From a virus: a DNA stretch of 35,186 bases. Shown piece by piece: positions 16,284 to 23,733 of the stretch. The position numbers and the translations under genes were made by a program. The notes beneath the pieces are model-generated. The model ran no database searches, was not told the origin of the DNA, and saw nothing but the letters and a program-made list of their open reading frames with translations. Position 1 is the stretch's first letter; the number at the start of each line of letters is the position of its first letter. The DNA lies in IMG/VR virus record IMGVR_UViG_3300034072_002232, positions 1 through 35,186 of that record; one strand, written 5' to 3'.

Positions 16284-16308
16284 AGAAAAGCCCGCATATA
16301 GCGGGCTT
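16284..16308 (-). terminator. Hairpin terminator between sheath and tube genes
   Basis: Perfect stem GCCCGC/GCGGGC (16290-16295 and 16301-16306), extended by two A-T pairs, loop ATATA, followed on the minus strand by TTTT-C-TATTT. It lies in the 57-base gap between sheath and tube, where it could set the sheath-to-tube ratio by partial termination or protect the sheath mRNA 3' end. Confidence 0.75.
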
Positions 16309-16326
16309 GAATTAATTAAAACTTGA

Positions 16327-17817
16327 TTATTCCGAGTACTGTAAACGGAACTGAACCAGAACAGCAAAGATGCGCAATTGGTTAACCAGGTCGGGCGGGA
16401 ATAATACATCCAAGCGATTAGGATCATTCGCATTGCGCTGCACCACGAGATACTTGGCAAATAGCTTGGAGTTCTCAACAAGCCCCTCCAGCTCCATCGC
16501 TTTATACTCAGCGATAAACTCACCGCGTGCGACTTTTGGTGTAATGATTGCCTGGCCAGAGCCGAACACCGTACCATCATCAGCCAGCTTGTGGCGTGGA
16601 TATTTGGTTGTGATACGGTTGCGCATACGACGAACAACAGTTGTCAGCTGATGCATCGTTTCGCTGTCACGATAGCTTGGGTCTTTCTGACCAAAGCTAT
16701 TTCTTTGGTAAGTGGTGACAGCACGCTCGATCATTACGTTGCCGCCAGCATCGACGATGTTGGTTGCAATGCCTGCATTAAGCAGTGTTTCGCGCTCTGT
16801 CTTGATAAAGCGCTGACTTGCGGGCGCAGGCAAGATGCCTTGCAGCACACCAGTTTGTGTAGGGCGTGCCGGATCCGCTTTAATGAAAACCGCATTGCGG
16901 GCCCCATAAGCTGCAGCAAACTCCCACAGAGGACTTGGCACACCATTTTCAAAGCCTGCAATCGTATGGTGCTGGTCATTGCGCGTAACGCCAAAGTTTT
17001 GCAACCCAACCAACGTGTCGCGCTTGGCAGTATAAACATGGCCATAGATCTGTTTGCTGTAGCTCCAGCGGCCAGCGTTATCATTCATGAGCAGCTTCAG
17101 CGAGTCTAAGCTGGCAGCGTCTGAGAATGGATGGATGACGAAGTCAAACTCCTCATCACCCAGTGCAGCGATAGCAGCATCCAGGCTTGGCACCCCAGTG
17201 CCACCAGTTGGCTGAACAATGGCAGCGTTCATACCCGCTGGCGTAATTTCACCGCCAGCACTACCGCGATAATTAGATTGCAACTTCAGGTCATTACCCA
17301 CCAGGCCTTTATGGCGAAGTGTGACAGTCACAACTGCTGCAGCTGCAACGGCGGTCACCGGCAATTCAGTTTCGGCATTAATAGCTGCAGCCAATGCTGT
17401 TGCAAGTTGTGCTGGCGTTTGTGACACAGCCACGGCCATTTGAATGCGATCATCACCGATATACAAGTTATAAGTGCCCGCCTCAGTTGGCGAGCCACTA
17501 AAGGTCACAGTACCAGCTGCTGCAACACCAGCGCCAGGATCAGCGATGGGCAGACACCAAACCTCACCAATCAGATCATTCAGCCGCACAATCTTATGCA
17601 TACTGGTCAGCATTGAAGCCAGGCCAAACAATCCTTTTGCTTCGTCATTGCGGCTAACCAAGACAGGAACATCAGCTGGCGCAGTACCCGTAGCCAGTTT
17701 CTGACCAATCAACAGAATGCGCTGATTCTGCGTGAAGTAACCGGCCTGAGTGCTATCCATCTCAGCATAGAACAATGGCGTGAGAATGTTTTGCGGAACT
17801 GTATTAAATGAAATCAT
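16327..17817 (-). CDS. Contractile tail sheath protein (Mu gpL/gp39)
   Basis: Encodes 496 residues, normal for Mu gpL. Recognisable parts are an N-terminal ISFNTVPQNILTPLFYAEMDSTQA, an IGQK strand, an inserted domain with VTVTLRHKGLVGNDL, the HYT/NIADP-like mid region QHHTIAGFENGVPSPLWEFAAAYGA and the C-terminal DPNRLDVLFPPDLVNQLRIFAVLVQFRLQY. These are diagnostic of Mu-type sheaths. It establishes a myovirus morphology. The ATG overlaps the gp38 stop (ATGA). Confidence 0.96.
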   Translation of the reverse strand: MISFNTVPQNILTPLFYAEMDSTQAGYFTQNQRILLIGQKLATGTAPADVPVLVSRNDEAKGLFGLASMLTSMHKIVRLNDLIGEVWCLPIADPGAGVAAAGTVTFSGSPTEAGTYNLYIGDDRIQMAVAVSQTPAQLATALAAAINAETELPVTAVAAAAVVTVTLRHKGLVGNDLKLQSNYRGSAGGEITPAGMNAAIVQPTGGTGVPSLDAAIAALGDEEFDFVIHPFSDAASLDSLKLLMNDNAGRWSYSKQIYGHVYTAKRDTLVGLQNFGVTRNDQHHTIAGFENGVPSPLWEFAAAYGARNAVFIKADPARPTQTGVLQGILPAPASQRFIKTERETLLNAGIATNIVDAGGNVMIERAVTTYQRNSFGQKDPSYRDSETMHQLTTVVRRMRNRITTKYPRHKLADDGTVFGSGQAIITPKVARGEFIAEYKAMELEGLVENSKLFAKYLVVQRNANDPNRLDVLFPPDLVNQLRIFAVLVQFRLQYSE

Positions 17818-17984
17818 TTGCCACCGCCTTTTGTTTTGCTGGCTGGCTCTTCAACGGTAACGTCTTCATCGTTTACGCGTCTCAGCCAATATTGTGATTT
17901 TTCAACCTCGCGGCCTTCAGGCGGCAGGTAGTCGTGAGCGACCGGATCAGGCACTTGCCTGTCAGGCTTTGGTATAACAAACAT
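17814..17984 (-). CDS. Mu gp38-like small tail protein (DUF2635)
   Basis: Encodes 56 residues, starting MFVIPKPDRQ and ending TKGGGK. AGGAG lies about eight bases before the ATG. The core V.DP...YLPPEGREVEKSQYWLRR matches the DUF2635 pattern of a proline-rich start, LP.EG..V and YW.RR. It lies exactly where Mu-type tails place gp38, between the terminator protein and the sheath. It ends in an ATGA overlap with the sheath. Function in tail assembly is unknown. Confidence 0.88.
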   Translation of the reverse strand: MFVIPKPDRQVPDPVAHDYLPPEGREVEKSQYWLRRVNDEDVTVEEPASKTKGGGK

Positions 17985-17986
17985 AA

Positions 17987-18589
17987 TTAAGTCTCCTGGG
18001 ATTGTGAGAGGACTAGTTCAGCATGGACTTCGATTCGGTTATCAGGACCGATTGAAACAAGATTGGGATCGTATGGATCTATAGCGTCCAACTTAATCCC
18101 CATTCTTTTAAACTCAGGGAGCGCAGCGTTATAGACTGCCTGCCAAGTGTCAGCCTCCTGGAATACAGTGCTGGCACTAAACTCAAACTGGTAATACAAA
18201 TGCGCCCGGTTAACACTTAACAGCGAGCCACCTTCATACTGAATGCGGTCATGCTCTTCATCTGGCGACCAGGCAAGAATTGCTCTGAATAATTCTTTGC
18301 GGATATGATTGCGAACAACGGCAATCGATGTCTGGCCACGCTCATCAACCTTGTTGTTAAACACAACAATGATGCCAAACATATCGCGCACTTCTTGCTT
18401 GTAGCCGTTGGAGCTTGTTTGATCACCTGGCTCATCATCCAGAGGCACCACGTAAGCACTAGGAAACTCCATGCTTTGAGTCTCTTCCAATAAGGCAAAC
18501 TCTGCAGCACCAGCAAAGCGCCTATTCGGAGCCGCACCAAAGCTCGGGCATCTCACTTTGAGCGCCTCAATAATATTGGTCAGATCCAT
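17987..18589 (-). CDS. Tail terminator-like protein (Mu gp37)
   Basis: Encodes 200 residues. The N-terminal IIEALKVRCPSFGAAPNRRFAGAAEFALL and AYVVPLDDEPGDQ segments and the FGIIVVFNNKVDERGQ strand are the Mu gp37 pattern, a protein that caps the tail and joins it to the neck. AAGGAAG precedes the ATG, which is one base after the stop of the previous gene. It ends two bases before the gp38 start. Confidence 0.85.
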   Translation of the reverse strand: MDLTNIIEALKVRCPSFGAAPNRRFAGAAEFALLEETQSMEFPSAYVVPLDDEPGDQTSSNGYKQEVRDMFGIIVVFNNKVDERGQTSIAVVRNHIRKELFRAILAWSPDEEHDRIQYEGGSLLSVNRAHLYYQFEFSASTVFQEADTWQAVYNAALPEFKRMGIKLDAIDPYDPNLVSIGPDNRIEVHAELVLSQSQET

Positions 18590-18590
18590 A

Positions 18591-19022
18591 TTACTTCCTT
18601 GGGATGAGTGCGTTTTCTAAAGCGCTCGCTAATATCTTCCGCGTTTGTGATCGACGCATCTCAAGTGCATCGACCATGTAATTACTACGCGGCTTTAAAT
18701 TAATTTTTTCACTACCGTAATGTAGAAAGGCAGGATAAAAATCCTTACCCATCGCCGGAATCTTTTCAGGTGACACACGGACAAGAAATCCAGGGCGAGA
18801 TACTTTTACTTTGATGGATCTTGCCAGCACACCAGTGCTACGGCTTGGCGCTTGCCCAGGCTTAGAAACACCACCACGACGGGAAACCAGCTTGCGAGCA
18901 ACCTTTTGCACATCACGACCAAGTCCCCGCATCGTCTTGCGGATCTTGACCTTGTCAAAATCGATGCGGCTATAACCTTCCCAGCCGACATTGACCTCAG
19001 CCCAACTACCCGCCTTCGCCAT
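18591..19022 (-). CDS. HK97 gp10-like head-tail / tail completion protein
   Basis: Encodes 143 residues from ATG 19022 (GGAGG six bases upstream; a GTG one codon earlier is unlikely). It is basic, with R-x-G-V-S-K-P-G-Q-A-P-S-R-S-TG-V-L-A-R-S-I at about 49-70 and GKDFYPAFLHYGSEK at about 91-105, the pattern of the HK97 gp10 family of head-to-tail completion proteins. It overlaps the adaptor gene by 17 bases. Position between adaptor and tail terminator supports the role. Confidence 0.8.
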   Translation of the reverse strand: MAKAGSWAEVNVGWEGYSRIDFDKVKIRKTMRGLGRDVQKVARKLVSRRGGVSKPGQAPSRSTGVLARSIKVKVSRPGFLVRVSPEKIPAMGKDFYPAFLHYGSEKINLKPRSNYMVDALEMRRSQTRKILASALENALIPRK

Positions 19023-19386
19023 CACATGCCTCCAGGGCGTACAGCAGTTCAGTTTGTATCAATAAATTGTGGCGTTCATTAATCAACTCATCGCAACGCT
19101 TCACACGGTAGCGATACCAAATGCCATCAGACTTGCATTCAATAACATGGTCGCCACCAATTGCATGCCTGGATATTCCAGCGCAAGCGTGCACTCGCAC
19201 TTTAAAACTATGTGTCACAGAGTCTGCAATCTGCATACTTCCAAAAAATAAAGCATTACCAACCGGGACCATTTCAGCCCATGTATCGGCCACTCGATCA
19301 TAAGCGTCAATCTGGCCACCACCCATAGTTGGCTGCCCATGGCGTTTTTTGATGAGTATCCGATCTCTATAGACTCCTGACTGCAT
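19006..19386 (-). CDS. Head-tail adaptor (SPP1 gp16-like)
   Basis: Encodes 126 residues starting MQSGVYRDRILIKKR; AGG lies six bases before the ATG at 19386, which overlaps the upstream stop by one base (TGATG), so the longer frame from 19416 is rejected. The layout of a short RDRI strand, DAYDRVADTWAEMVPV, the VTHSFKVRVHACAGI region and late strands fits head-closure proteins, where R...I......G.....W......A.V.P..G is the familiar pattern. It would seal the connector before tail joining. Confidence 0.75.
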   Translation of the reverse strand: MQSGVYRDRILIKKRHGQPTMGGGQIDAYDRVADTWAEMVPVGNALFFGSMQIADSVTHSFKVRVHACAGISRHAIGGDHVIECKSDGIWYRYRVKRCDELINERHNLLIQTELLYALEACDGEGG

Positions 19387-19862
19387 CAAACACCTATCCT
19401 TACTCTGTAAGGCCACAGCAAAGAGGATGCCCCCATTTTTAATTCAGTCACGATTGATCCTGTGATATTTTCAGATCTATTCTCAAACAGATGGTCAAGC
19501 TGCAACAGAATTGCCGCCTTAACATCATCCGGAGCAACCATGCCCCACAGAACTTGATTGCAGGACTGCAAAGCGACATCTCTAACACGGCATGCCAGGG
19601 TGATCGCAGCAGCCTGCTCGGTCATATCTTCAATATCATTAGCAGCCAAAACAGCAGCAGCATAAGCCTCATGTGCTTCTCGTACTTTGACCGGATGCGC
19701 AGCATGCGCAGCAGTTAGATCAGCTTCACTTGCATAAAAGTTACGCTGACAAAAATTCTGAGAAGCAGCCTCAGCTGCTAGCAAATAAGGCAAGACTTGG
19801 GACGGAGGATAATCAGACGGCAATCGTAGGTGATCAAATGCCTCAGTAAGCTTAATTAACAT
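19386..19862 (-). CDS. Head-tail connector (HK97 gp6-like)
   Basis: Encodes 158 residues. LRLPSDYPPSQVLPYLLAAEAASQNFCQRNFYAS at the start and VKAAILLQLDHLFENRSE in the second half match the gp6 connector family, whose ring attaches below the portal. The middle (about 48-90) is Ala-rich and helical, an insertion relative to the shortest members. AAGGG lies six bases before the ATG. The stop overlaps the adaptor ATG. Confidence 0.85.
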   Translation of the reverse strand: MLIKLTEAFDHLRLPSDYPPSQVLPYLLAAEAASQNFCQRNFYASEADLTAAHAAHPVKVREAHEAYAAAVLAANDIEDMTEQAAAITLACRVRDVALQSCNQVLWGMVAPDDVKAAILLQLDHLFENRSENITGSIVTELKMGASSLLWPYRVRIGV

Positions 19863-19891
19863 TCCTAGCCCTTTGGTTGTATTTCGCCAGG

Positions 19892-20149
19892 CTATTGCCC
19901 GCTATTACCATTTCCCAATAAAGATTTAACACTGGCCACTAAACCACTGGCCGCCGTCTTAGCTTTATTCTGTGCAGACGTCTGGACTTTTTTGTCTCTA
20001 TCTTCAGGCGCTGACTTTTGCTCAGCGAGCTTCACAAGATTATGCTTCTCAAGTTCTTGCGCGACAGACAATGGAAGATTGAATACATCGCCGCGCTTGG
20101 CGTTAATTGAGTCATGCGAGAAACTATCCAATGCTTTTACTTTTGGCAT
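19892..20149 (-). CDS. Small phage protein between capsid and connector
   Basis: Encodes 85 residues starting MPKVKALDSFSHDS; GAGGGGAATAGAA precedes the ATG at 20149. The N-terminal K.K.L.SF.H....KRGDVF.LP...A..L...LVKL pattern is common in small proteins next to HK97-type capsid genes; the fold is small and SH3-like by appearance. The C-terminal part is Lys/Ala/Ser-rich and probably disordered. Role unknown; a capsid decoration or head-completion role is only positional inference. Confidence 0.65.
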   Translation of the reverse strand: MPKVKALDSFSHDSINAKRGDVFNLPLSVAQELEKHNLVKLAEQKSAPEDRDKKVQTSAQNKAKTAASGLVASVKSLLGNGNSGQ

Positions 20150-20164
20150 TTCTATTCCCCTCGC

Positions 20165-20193
20165 AAAGGCCCATTGAAAAATCACAATGGGCC
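20165..20193 (-). terminator. Hairpin directly downstream of capsid gene
   Basis: Nine-bp perfect stem GGCCCATTG/CAATGGGCC (20168-20176 and 20185-20193) in the gap between the capsid stop and the next gene, followed on the minus strand by only TTT. It may be a weak terminator or an mRNA-stabilising or processing hairpin. Confidence 0.5.
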
Positions 20194-20212
20194 CCGCTTT
20201 GAAGTTGATTGA

Positions 20213-21532
20213 TTAAGCTGGGGTGATATCGCCTTTAACGAAAGCTTCCGGACGATACACAGCCAATGCCAGACGCTCTTCAGCACGGATGGTGATCATG
20301 TTTTTGATGAAGTCATCTTCGTTCTGTGTCGCAATCACGATATTGGCTTGCTCACGGTCAAACACTTGAGCACCTTGCTGGAAAGCACCTACCAGGAAGG
20401 TATCCACAGTCATACCCTGGGTTGTGACAACTGGGCGGCCCCACAAGCCAGGCGCTGCAAGGCTCTGTGGATTGGCAAAAACATAAGCACCAGTAGTATC
20501 TTTTGTGAGCTCGATTGCAGCCCAATCAGAAGGGTGCAAGACAATGCCAGTTGAGGGGAACTCAGCCAGCTCTGCCTGCAACAACGCCAGGCGCAACACA
20601 TCGATCCGGTTAGGGGTAGCGATTGCAATGGGAGCGGCATAGGCTGTTGCTTGAGTGTAAATACCGTTCAGGTTATTACCTACCCCACTGCCTTTCAGCA
20701 ACTGAGTGTCTTCAACTAATTTCAAGCCGTAGAATAAACGACCATCGATATAGGACATCAACTGCGAAAAATCATCCAGGATCTGCTTAGACGCTTTCAA
20801 GTAATGCGCCAACGTAATGACGTTGGCATTCATCAAATCAAAAGTAATATCAGACTGCCCTTTAGCCGCACCTTCTGCTTGCGGAGCCGCATTATTTGTA
20901 AACAGAGTTTCCTTCAAATATTGCACGGCATTTGAACCAGTCGTGCCTGGAGTGATCAGGTCGCGCACAGTCAGGCGACGTTCTGGCAAACCAATAATGC
21001 CAGGCAGGCGATCTGGCTCGACACCATCACCGGCACTGGCTGCCAGGCTGGTGATTGCCTTCACACCAAAGCTGACGCTATGGTTACGGGTATCGCCTTT
21101 CGCTTTGTAGTCTTTGAATTGATCAGACTCTACAAATTGCTGCCCCATGGATTTGCGCTCTGCTTCATCTGAGCCACCAGTGGATTTATCCAACTTCTGC
21201 TCAGCTTCTTGCAACCTGGCTTGCAGTTCACCTTGTTTAACCAGCAGTTCATCGACTTTGGCTTTTGTTTCAGCTGATAATTCACCGGCTTTTTTTGCTT
21301 CAGCTAAGGCGGATTCACCAGCAGACTTGATGTCATCACCAATACGCTTCAACTCTTTCTGAACCAGCTCCATAGTTTGTTCAGCTGGAGGGGTGTCCCA
21401 CAACAACATACCAGTGTTGGTCATATAGGCGAGCGCACGATCACCAAGACGCTGTTTGAAATTTGCCAGATCGGTGAATAAAAATAAGACTGGCAGCAGC
21501 AATACTACCGACGTGAGGATCAATGTTTTCAT
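20213..21532 (-). CDS. HK97-type major capsid protein with hydrophobic N-terminal extension
   Basis: Encodes 439 residues. From residue 54 (MELVQKELKRIGDDI) it is a standard HK97-type precursor: a coiled-coil delta scaffold domain (54-125) and then the capsid fold (LPGIIGLPERRLTVRDLI near 175-195, later GRPVVTTQGM and ERLALAVYRPEAFVKG near the end). The prohead protease upstream would remove the scaffold. Residues 1-53 are unusual: an N-terminal 20-residue hydrophobic helix (ILTSVVLLLPVLFLF) plus a charged linker. AAGGAA sits about six bases before the ATG at 21532, whereas no ribosome site precedes codon 54, so the sequence favours translation of the extension. Confidence 0.92.
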   Translation of the reverse strand: MKTLILTSVVLLLPVLFLFTDLANFKQRLGDRALAYMTNTGMLLWDTPPAEQTMELVQKELKRIGDDIKSAGESALAEAKKAGELSAETKAKVDELLVKQGELQARLQEAEQKLDKSTGGSDEAERKSMGQQFVESDQFKDYKAKGDTRNHSVSFGVKAITSLAASAGDGVEPDRLPGIIGLPERRLTVRDLITPGTTGSNAVQYLKETLFTNNAAPQAEGAAKGQSDITFDLMNANVITLAHYLKASKQILDDFSQLMSYIDGRLFYGLKLVEDTQLLKGSGVGNNLNGIYTQATAYAAPIAIATPNRIDVLRLALLQAELAEFPSTGIVLHPSDWAAIELTKDTTGAYVFANPQSLAAPGLWGRPVVTTQGMTVDTFLVGAFQQGAQVFDREQANIVIATQNEDDFIKNMITIRAEERLALAVYRPEAFVKGDITPA

Positions 21533-21545
21533 TTTATTTCCTTAA

Positions 21546-21569
21546 ATAAAAAAACCCGCAATAGCGGGC
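21546..21569 (-). terminator. Terminator between protease and capsid
   Basis: On the minus strand, GCCCGC, loop TATT and GCGGGT (one G-U pair) are followed by a seven-T run. It lies 14 bases before the capsid start. Either capsid has its own promoter, or readthrough sets the ratio of capsid to upstream head proteins. Confidence 0.8.
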
Positions 21570-21592
21570 TTGGTTGATACAAATTGAAAGTT

Positions 21593-22255
21593 TTAAACTG
21601 TGAAGTCTTGCAATGCTTTTAATACCTGGCTGGAGTTGCCTTCAGCCTCACGCTGAACAAGCAGTTTACTCAAGCCATTTCCAGCGATTGCCTTAGCTTG
21701 AGATCGAGAGAACCCTGCCTCACACAGGTAATCCTCAAAGTCTTTTAATGTCGGCAGGCCGCCACCTGCCAATTTGGATTTCACCTCATCAATCAACGCG
21801 TCCTGGTTTGCTGGGAAAGTGACAATACTGATTTCAACCAGATCCAGCTTTTGCAAAGTGCGGATGCGATCTTTTTCATTCCAGGAGTCTTCCAATACGT
21901 AATACCCAATCGACAGCCCTTTAACAACACGGCGCTTCATTAAAGCGTAAGCTTCATTTGCACGGGGTATTTCATTCTTCAGCAGGAACCCTTCCACCTT
22001 CAGCCCATGGTTATCCTCTTCCAATAAATCATAACCACCTATTGGCTGACTACTGGAATGCTGCCATAAGGCAGGCAGCGGGTCCCCTGACGCCTTGATC
22101 GCTTTCAAACTTTCCTTAAATGCGCCTGGAGCAACAATTTCACGGTAAGAATCCAGGACATTAAACACCGATCCATAACCAGTAAAAGTGCCATCATCAT
22201 TGACGACATCGGCCTTGAAGCCAATTTGCTTATGTTTGAGTTGCATTAAACTCAT
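21593..22255 (-). CDS. HK97-family prohead protease (S78)
   Basis: Encodes 220 residues from ATG 22255 (GGGGAA upstream; a GTG one codon earlier overlaps the portal stop). It is a serine protease of the herpesvirus-assemblin-like fold. Likely catalytic residues are His66 (LWQHSS) and Ser115 (KGLSIGY), with E141 in LDLVEIS as the usual third position; GYGSVFNVLD and AFKESL at the start are also family hallmarks. It cleaves the capsid delta domain during maturation. The last 65 residues are probably a self-cleaved tail. Confidence 0.94.
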   Translation of the reverse strand: MSLMQLKHKQIGFKADVVNDDGTFTGYGSVFNVLDSYREIVAPGAFKESLKAIKASGDPLPALWQHSSSQPIGGYDLLEEDNHGLKVEGFLLKNEIPRANEAYALMKRRVVKGLSIGYYVLEDSWNEKDRIRTLQKLDLVEISIVTFPANQDALIDEVKSKLAGGGLPTLKDFEDYLCEAGFSRSQAKAIAGNGLSKLLVQREAEGNSSQVLKALQDFTV

Positions 22256-22257
22256 CA

Positions 22258-23562
22258 CTATTCCCCACTAGATCCATTATTAAGGAAGTTTCGTAACGCT
22301 TCTGCTGCGGCCTGATCATTAATGTTCATACCTAACATATCAATCGGCAACAAAGCAGACTGCACAGTTAGCACCGCAGCATTACCGCCCATAGCTGGCA
22401 GATTCTCTTTACGACGACAATCATCTCGTGTGTAGATGCCATTTTGAGTCATGCTAGAATAGAAGGCTGCACGGGCAGCACTGTCGCCACGCAATAAACC
22501 TTCGATGGCAAACTCTGCAGACAGGGTGCGTTTCTCTGCAAGTGTAAATAAATCTTTCTTAATCGACTGCTCAATTCTCACTGCCCAAGGACGCAAGGTA
22601 AATGTCAGGAAGGCAATCATCATCTGCTCGATGCTTGTACCCCATTGCGTAGTCCCTTGCTTGTGGCCTACTAGTGATGGATCAACACGGAACCAGCGAC
22701 AAATCTCTTCGACATTAAAGCTTCGTGACGCCAATAGTTCAGCGTCTTCTGGATTCATGGACAACTGCTGGAAACCTGCCCCCTTTTCCATCACCATCAC
22801 ACCACCAGTAGCACTTACTTTCGCAACGTGGTTACGAATAGATTCACGCTGCTCATCCTTCAATACGTTATCTATCAAAACAAGCCCTGGAGAACGCAAA
22901 GCATTTTTGAACGTGTCTGCGCTAGCTTCGTCCGCGGCCATTGCCGCACCAAATACATTGGCACCAACCTGAATGGGGGTTAATCCATTAAGACCATCTA
23001 CAGTAAATGCGGGTGTGTGCCACATCCTGGAAGCAGGGATCACACGTGTGACCCCTGTTTTTGGATCGGCATAACGATACTCATACTCACCATTTGCCAA
23101 TAACCGCCTAGTTACTCGCCCTGGCACTAAGTAAACCAATGAGGTAATGGTATTGCCACTCATCATTTTCTCTACATAAGTGCGGCCCCATAACAATAAA
23201 CTGGCAACATAAGCCTGCCAAAATACAGCTGCCGTCATATCGGCATTAGGCTGATGGTGTAACAGGTAATAAAGCTGATGATCTTTTAACGCAGCTTTGG
23301 ATCCATCTGGCAAATTCTTATCCACACTGACTGGCAATGTTGACAATGTCTCAGAGATCAAACGGACGCATGACCAGACCGTGCTTAATTGCAAAGCACC
23401 ATTTATGGTCACATTCTTGCCGCTAAAATTATTGCCGCCAAACCACCGAGACCAGAAATCCCCATCAGTCAGCTTGATAGATTCACTATTGATGGCCACC
23501 GCGTTTTTAACAGACAACCCAGCAAGCCCTTTGGTAAATACCTCCAACAATGAGTTAGCCAC
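22258..23562 (-). CDS. HK97-family portal protein
   Basis: Encodes 434 residues. It starts with GTG at 23562, with GGGGG seven bases upstream. Family features are LSTVWSCVRLISETLSTLP near 57-75, YYLLHHQPN, a QAYVASLLLWGRTYVEK segment, a MWHTPAF strand and EEICRWFRVDPSLVGH near 286-301, with EQMMIAFLTFTLRPWAVRIEQ after it. It forms the dodecameric DNA entry ring. It overlaps the small membrane-protein gene upstream by eight bases and ends three bases before the protease ATG. Confidence 0.95.
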   Translation of the reverse strand: MANSLLEVFTKGLAGLSVKNAVAINSESIKLTDGDFWSRWFGGNNFSGKNVTINGALQLSTVWSCVRLISETLSTLPVSVDKNLPDGSKAALKDHQLYYLLHHQPNADMTAAVFWQAYVASLLLWGRTYVEKMMSGNTITSLVYLVPGRVTRRLLANGEYEYRYADPKTGVTRVIPASRMWHTPAFTVDGLNGLTPIQVGANVFGAAMAADEASADTFKNALRSPGLVLIDNVLKDEQRESIRNHVAKVSATGGVMVMEKGAGFQQLSMNPEDAELLASRSFNVEEICRWFRVDPSLVGHKQGTTQWGTSIEQMMIAFLTFTLRPWAVRIEQSIKKDLFTLAEKRTLSAEFAIEGLLRGDSAARAAFYSSMTQNGIYTRDDCRRKENLPAMGGNAAVLTVQSALLPIDMLGMNINDQAAAEALRNFLNNGSSGE

Positions 23563-23728
23563 GAGCGATCCCCCTGAAAAGAATCCAGGTGATCATGAAG
23601 CATGGCAGCGATGCAGCTACCAGCGCCCAGCCCAAGCCAGCCAATACATTTATACCTACCAATGCAAATGCCCAGCCCAATACAAATCCAGTGATGGCCA
23701 GCATCAAAGGTAAAGATATTGATTGCAT
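23555..23728 (-). CDS. 57-residue two-helix membrane protein
   Basis: Starts MQSISLPLML and ends FRGIARG. It has two hydrophobic helices (about 7-26 and 29-51) with almost no charged residues until the end. The gene fits precisely between terminase (ATG only five bases after the terminase stop) and portal (eight-base overlap with the portal GTG), so it is part of the operon. The start has a GTGAGTTAATACTT leader without a clear AGGAG; translation may be coupled to terminase termination. Short membrane proteins occur at this spot in some HK97-type phages, but I know no function. Confidence 0.6.
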   Translation of the reverse strand: MQSISLPLMLAITGFVLGWAFALVGINVLAGLGWALVAASLPCFMITWILFRGIARG

Positions 23729-23733
23729 AAGTA

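Noticed and set aside
16590-17109. 172-codon plus-strand open frame opposite the sheath gene
   Set aside because: It is a shadow of the highly supported sheath gene and lacks a ribosome site.
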